Assembly (NCBI GenBank): GCA_002298145.1
Contig: DBMP01000022.1
Span: 80,483 to 144,482, forward strand
Source of the DNA: Spartobacteria bacterium UBA695
GTDB taxonomy: Bacteria > Verrucomicrobiota > Verrucomicrobiia > Chthoniobacterales > Chthoniobacteraceae
Reading direction: 5' to 3'
Length of the DNA: 64,000 bases
This document shows positions 60,593-64,000 of the stretch, piece by piece. Position numbers and translations under genes: made by a program. Each line of letters starts with the position of its first letter. The stretch's first letter is position 1. The notes below the pieces were generated by a model. It was given only the letters and a program-made list of their open reading frames with translations. It made no database searches and was not told the origin of the DNA.

Positions 60593-61393
60593 TGCAGGTC
60601 AAAACCTTTTTGCCAACGGCTTAACTAAATCACCAAACCAATCCCGTAAATTGATCCTGGAGTGCTTATCAAAAAGCAGAGGCTACCTTTTTGCGTTAGG
60701 GCTTGAAGTACAGCGGTGCCCCTTTTGGAAAAGCCGTAGAATGGCTCGCCTCCGGCGCGGCGATGCGGCTGGGGGGAGGGGGCTGGTGGGTATTCAAGCG
60801 GCCAGCAGTGGCAATGCTGGAGATCCGTTCGATCGCAAAGTGTGAGTCGGGAGCGGCAAACACGCGGTTCCTAGAGCCCGGCATCCAGAAAGTCGTCGAT
60901 CATTTGCGGGGCATCTCCGAAAAGGTGCGCCGCGGGCTCCTGGCCGAAGCATCCACTGTTCATTTTCTGGTTCTGGAGTTTTGCCCCTCACAAAAAGCCC
61001 GTAGGGACGTTCAAAACGTGTGCACAAACATACAATTTAAAAAAACAGGGCGAGAGGAGAGAGGCCGCCCCGAAGGCAGTGGTTAAGCTACAGTGGGGTG
61101 TAGTTTCATTTTTGACCTTCGGTAATTTCTTCATTTAACGAGAGTTAAATGGTGGAGCCTAGTGCGTTCACTTCCCTTTTGCCATTTGAGGTTCATTTTG
61201 CCCAGAATTGACACTGGCAAGAGAACAAAACACCAGAATACGGAACCTGTTCCGTGACCTTTTTAACATAAAGGTTATTTTGAGTTCCCCTTTTGGTATC
61301 TCCCCGCATTGGGCGAGGGCATTTGGCCTCACCCAGCGATACCGTTTAACTCTTTGATCGCGCATCAGGCAATTGCAGGCATCATATAAGATT
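60593..61393. other. Non-coding stretch without a convincing gene
   Basis: About 800 bp separate the glycan locus from the next gene. The first part (to about 61090) is GC-rich and translates to short unrelated peptides on both strands with no recognisable family, and it may be a dispersed repeat. The second part is AT-rich. It holds a 16-bp palindrome at 61240-61255, a weak 9-bp hairpin with one mismatch (61310-61318 with 61327-61335), and no identified RNA gene. Confidence 0.6.
61240..61255. promoter_or_regulatory. 16-bp palindrome upstream of the zinc-ribbon gene
   Basis: ACGGAACCTGTTCCGT has arms ACGGAAC and GTTCCGT around CT (an exact 7-bp inverted repeat). It is 139 bp before the start codon at 61394, so it may be a promoter operator. 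The GAAC-GTTC arms recall LexA-type sites but the spacing differs from those I know. Confidence 0.35.
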
Positions 61394-62440
61394 ATGCCCA
61401 CGGATATCACCGAGCAAATCGCATTGCAGTCATCTCACTCGTATAACGTTCGCCCCGGAACTCCCGACTTTGAGGGGGCTGTCGCTGCAGCAATCGAGAA
61501 CGCTATCCGTGTGCTAATTGAGACCAAATACCTATACCAGAAAGTCAGCGTTGATTTGAATCACGCAAGGGAAATAACGCAACCCCTACTGGCAAAGGCA
61601 CTGCTTCCGGGTGCAGGCAAAACGATAACGGCGGGCGAATTGTCAACGGTCGGGCAGCGCTCAGACGAAACGTTAAAAACGATGGCTCAAGAGGTCGACG
61701 TGCGTCCCTGGGCCTTACAAACAAGACATACTGGTGACAAACCAGAGCTTTCGCAATTCCATCGTGCGGCAAGCATTGGAAGCCCAGCTTTAGGCACCGA
61801 GACGAAGGACATGCCCATCTACTTCTACCTGCCAGCGGTTTCGATAACATGCGGCACATGCAAGCGCACAACGACGTTCTCTGGGCACGCATCTTCCTCA
61901 ACTTTTAGCATCCATTCGCTTTATCCGCTTAAAGGACCATCGGGCACAGAGCAGATCTTCACCCCAATCTTTCGGTGTGAATCGTGCAGAAAATCAATAC
62001 ATACAATCGCACTGCACCGCATAGGATCCAGAATTCACTTGTGCGGATGTGCACCGCGCCGCGAGCCGCTTCCGTCGCGACAGGTCCCTGAATCTCTGGC
62101 GCCGATTCTGTCTGACGCCGAGCAAGCTGTGGCCGAGGGAGACGTTTTCGCGGGATTTTACCACCTGCGCACGCTTGCGGAGCATTACATGCGCGAGCAG
62201 TTTTGTATCCCAACAACGGACCAGATTCGCGGTGAGGAGTTAATTGATAAACACTACGAAAGGTTTTCGAATGAGATGCGTGCGGTGCTCCCATCTATGA
62301 CGGAGGCTTTTTCAAAGCTAAGCGAAAATCTACACGCGCGAAAAGGTAGCGCGTCCGATTTTAAGAAGCTTCGCGACCTAGTCTGCGATCATATAGAAAT
62401 GTGTGCAATTATGACACGGAGGAGCGCAAATGACGCCTAG
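61394..62440 (+). CDS. Zinc-ribbon protein with a DUF4145-like C-terminal domain
   Basis: This 348-residue protein has no signal peptide. A central four-Cys cluster ITCGTCKR and FRCESCRK (about 162-205) looks like a zinc ribbon. The C-terminal half (about 235-345) has SDAEQAVAEGDVFAGFYHLR, TLAEHYMREQF, ELIDKHYERF and LSENLHARKGSASDFKKLRD, matching the DUF4145 pattern of helical repeats. DUF4145 occurs in many restriction or defence gene neighbourhoods but its biochemical role is unknown. The gene is less GC-rich than its surroundings and lies beside a decayed transposase, suggesting horizontal acquisition. The ATG at 61394 is favoured; a start seven codons earlier is not supported. Confidence 0.6.
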   Translation: MPTDITEQIALQSSHSYNVRPGTPDFEGAVAAAIENAIRVLIETKYLYQKVSVDLNHAREITQPLLAKALLPGAGKTITAGELSTVGQRSDETLKTMAQEVDVRPWALQTRHTGDKPELSQFHRAASIGSPALGTETKDMPIYFYLPAVSITCGTCKRTTTFSGHASSSTFSIHSLYPLKGPSGTEQIFTPIFRCESCRKSIHTIALHRIGSRIHLCGCAPRREPLPSRQVPESLAPILSDAEQAVAEGDVFAGFYHLRTLAEHYMREQFCIPTTDQIRGEELIDKHYERFSNEMRAVLPSMTEAFSKLSENLHARKGSASDFKKLRDLVCDHIEMCAIMTRRSANDA

Positions 62441-62683
62441 GTTTCAGACAAATCGCACAGCCTCGTCATATTCCATTTTGGAATACAGGCTGCTCGTGAC
62501 TGACGTTTTTTTGATGTAGCCCCCCAATCGTTGATGTAGTCCATGTTTTGTAAGTCACTCATCCAAAGAGAGATGGATGATGTGGCCTGGCGCGTTCAGT
62601 CCCATTTTGTTGTTTGCGGTTCAAAGCGGCTAAAAAGAGCCGTTGAAAACACGCCATTTACAGAGGCCGAAGGCATTCTCGAT

Positions 62684-63235
62684 TCAGTCAGCAGCAAGGA
62701 ATCGTTGAAACGCCTGCAATGGCGAGTCACGGTAAAATCCGGGAGCGATTCCGAGGAAGTCGGCGTGACTCCCGAGGCCCTCTTCCAACCGTTGGTGCAG
62801 TTCAAACGGGTCGAGCGAGGCCCGCTCCCGCTTCAGTCGCTGCTTGGTCTTCTTCGGGATGCTTGCGCAGACCAGGAGCCGATCGCACGGCGTTTGTGGA
62901 AGGTTGTGCCGCCGCTTGATTTTCGCTCCGTGTCGGTCCTTGGAGATCAGTTTCATCGACGGCAGGAAGTAGTTGTGCAATGGCTCCCACACCTTCCGGG
63001 TAGAGCCGGTTTATCTCGGCAACCATGCCCGGGTCGGCGGTCGCCCTTTGCGCTTGGTCGGATCACCGCCCCTGCCTGCCTTGGCTCCCAGCAGCTTGAT
63101 GGCGTGCTTGCGGCTGTAGCCAAATTGTTCGCAGCGTTCTTCGATCATCTTCGTGCGGCCCTCTCTGCCTCGGCCCGCATAGCGTTGCCTTAGCCTCGGC
63201 AACATCTCTTCTCGCACTTTCTGACTCATCGGCAT
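62684..63235 (-). pseudogene. Decayed integrase-core transposase (IS relic)
   Basis: The N-terminal 70 codons (63235-63011) read MPMSQKVREEMLPRLRQRY, EQFGYSRKHAIKLLGAKAG and KRKGRPPT, the start of an rve-type transposase of roughly 400 residues. They then run to a stop. In other frames the C-terminal end resumes: MVAEINRLYPE (62993-63026), then after a frameshift VWEPLHNYFLPSMKLISKDR and RERASLDPFELHQRLEEGL (62684-62992). The whole catalytic core between is deleted, and at least one frameshift is present. It is a non-functional remnant. The stretch to 63360 contains a small hairpin at 63277-63292 but no clear IS terminal repeat pair. Confidence 0.82.
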
Positions 63236-63276
63236 TCTCCTTTGTTGCCGGTGTCATAACTTTTGAGGCAACAGGC

Positions 63277-63292
63277 TGTCGCTGATGCGACA
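63277..63292. repeat. Perfect hairpin near the IS relic
   Basis: TGTCGC-TGAT-GCGACA is a 6-bp perfect stem with a 4-nt loop, 41 bp upstream of the relic transposase start. It could be part of a former IS terminus or regulatory hairpin. No matching copy was found at the other end. Confidence 0.3.
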
Positions 63293-63359
63293 CATTTTAG
63301 ACTTGTAAGATAAACAAGGAAACGTTTCTCTACTTCTTTTGGAGAAAGTGAAATTTTAA

Positions 63360-64000
63360 ATGAAACCGGCTCCCTCCCCAGTTGCTCGTGAACGGCTTCA
63401 GCATGTCTTCCTTGACGATAGGAGCCCTCTGCCGCTTCATGCCCAACTGCGGAACGCTCTCCGTCGGGCCATCATGGAAGAGTTCAAGGATGGGGAACAC
63501 TTTTTGCCTGAAAACGAGGTGGCGGCGATTCTGAAAATATCGCAGGGAACCGTGCGCCGCGCGCTTAACGATCTTGCCGCGGAAGGGCTTCTCAAACGGA
63601 GACCCGGAATTGGCACGGTGATCCAAAAAATGCGGGCAAAGGATAGCTTGCAGCAGGTCTCCGTTGTTGTGCCGGACTACTCCTCGGGGTTTATCGCAGA
63701 ATGCCTGGACTATATTGGGGCGCATGCGAACCGTGTGGGAGCGCAGTTGCTCTTTCAGCATACGCACCAGGGGGAACAGCTTCAGAAGGTGTGCCGACAG
63801 ATCCGTTTTGCCGCAAACGAAGGCGGGGTGATTCTGTTGGGCAACACGCCATCGGTGGTTGCCGAGCTATACCGTTCTCTCTCAGAGCGGGGCTATCTGA
63901 TGGTGAATATCGACACGCTGGCACATGGCTACTTTGGGCATTACGTCGGGGTGGCCAACGAGTCAGGAATCGAGCAGGGGATGCGGCATCTAGTGGACAA
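63360..64000 (+). CDS. GntR-LacI chimera-type transcriptional regulator (partial)
   Basis: The frame runs from ATG 63360, preceded by a good Shine-Dalgarno GGAGAAAG (63341-63348), to the end of the window (213 codons). The N-terminal winged helix (about 28-98: PLPLHAQLRNALRRAIMEEF, FLPENEVAAILKISQGTVRRALNDLAAEGL cited by its SQGTVRRALNDLAAEG core) is GntR-like. From about residue 110 a LacI/periplasmic-binding domain begins (VSVVVPDYSSGFIAECLDYI). AraR-type regulators have this plan. It probably controls a sugar gene set beyond the window. Confidence 0.86.
   Translation, partial: MKPAPSPVARERLQHVFLDDRSPLPLHAQLRNALRRAIMEEFKDGEHFLPENEVAAILKISQGTVRRALNDLAAEGLLKRRPGIGTVIQKMRAKDSLQQVSVVVPDYSSGFIAECLDYIGAHANRVGAQLLFQHTHQGEQLQKVCRQIRFAANEGGVILLGNTPSVVAELYRSLSERGYLMVNIDTLAHGYFGHYVGVANESGIEQGMRHLVD

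Noticed and set aside
60703..61086. A 127-codon open frame in the gap
   Set aside because: No start signal, no family resemblance and a competing frame of similar quality on the other strand; it looks non-coding.
61240..61255. Reading the palindrome as a LexA box
   Set aside because: The arms GAAC and GTTC are two bases apart, whereas the LexA sites I know use four; no SOS gene follows.
62543..63193. Plus-strand open frame of 216 codons across the IS relic
   Set aside because: It is the complement of the decayed transposase and translates to no known protein.
1..64000. CRISPR arrays, tRNA and rRNA genes
   Set aside because: No regularly spaced short repeats, tRNA-like cloverleaf or rRNA segment was recognised by eye; a dedicated scan could still find a tRNA I missed.

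Overview
The window reads as a chromosomal segment of a Verrucomicrobiota bacterium, probably on the Chthoniobacter/Terrimicrobium side. The main evidence is a four-gene pseudopilin set resembling the Verru_Chthon cassette (families I recall only from Verrucomicrobiota), a PEP-CTERM protein built of autotransporter-associated beta-strand repeats, a Gram-negative OprB-type porin, high GC, and a large stock of glycosidases. No rRNA, tRNA or CRISPR array was seen. Family assignments come from reading the translated sequence, not from database searches.

Region 1 (1-8785): the end of a degenerate sensor kinase, then a self-contained fructose PTS operon on the minus strand (fruA, an EIIA-HPr-EI fusion, fruK, an OprB porin, terminator) with a divergent DeoR-type regulator. 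Region 2 (8809-10243): small stress proteins (glycine-zipper, BON, CsbD, DUF1328). Region 3 (10272-25917): mixed housekeeping and accessory genes. These are an AraC/GH78 rhamnosidase pair, a Ca2+/cation antiporter, a quinone or electrophile detoxification group (LysR, pirin, WrbA, DoxX, VOC), arsC, a LysR/MFS pair, a choloylglycine-hydrolase-like amidase and a lipoprotein lipase.

Region 4 (26073-60590) is one large glycan-utilisation locus of about 34 kb. It holds GH31, GH32/43-like, GH39-like, GH36, GHL6 (GH151-like) and GH42-like proteins, an esterase-SMP-30 fusion, two Asp-box (sialidase-fold) proteins, an SGNH esterase, an MFS/GPH sugar transporter, a D-lyxose/mannose isomerase, a large PEP-CTERM surface protein, a GntR regulator, and the pseudopilin cassette. 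The octamer ATCGATCA, in places inside a perfect palindrome of up to 16 bp, occurs seven times in intergenic DNA, and all seven lie in the promoter regions of this locus. I infer one regulon that joins the enzymes, the importer and the pseudopilin cassette, with the GntR protein at 46579 as the likely regulator.

The cassette order D-B-C-A matches the T2SS minor pseudopilin order H-I-J-K by sequence character. My central hypothesis is that it encodes a dedicated, glycan-induced pseudopilus tip with a very large GspK-like cap protein. Likely flow: secreted and surface proteins (26073, 32219, 37169, 37849, 39209, 55053, 58161 and the cassette) act outside the cytoplasm, the transporter at 39926 imports the products, and signal-less GH31, GH36, GHL6 and Asp-box proteins finish them inside. 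The combination of alpha-xylosidase-, galactosidase- and fucosidase-type enzymes would fit a xyloglucan- or gum-like plant glycan, but no backbone endo-glucanase is visible.

Region 5 (60590-64000) is less GC-rich and accessory: an 800-bp gap, a zinc-ribbon/DUF4145-like protein, a decayed transposase, and the start of a GntR-LacI type regulator that runs off the window.
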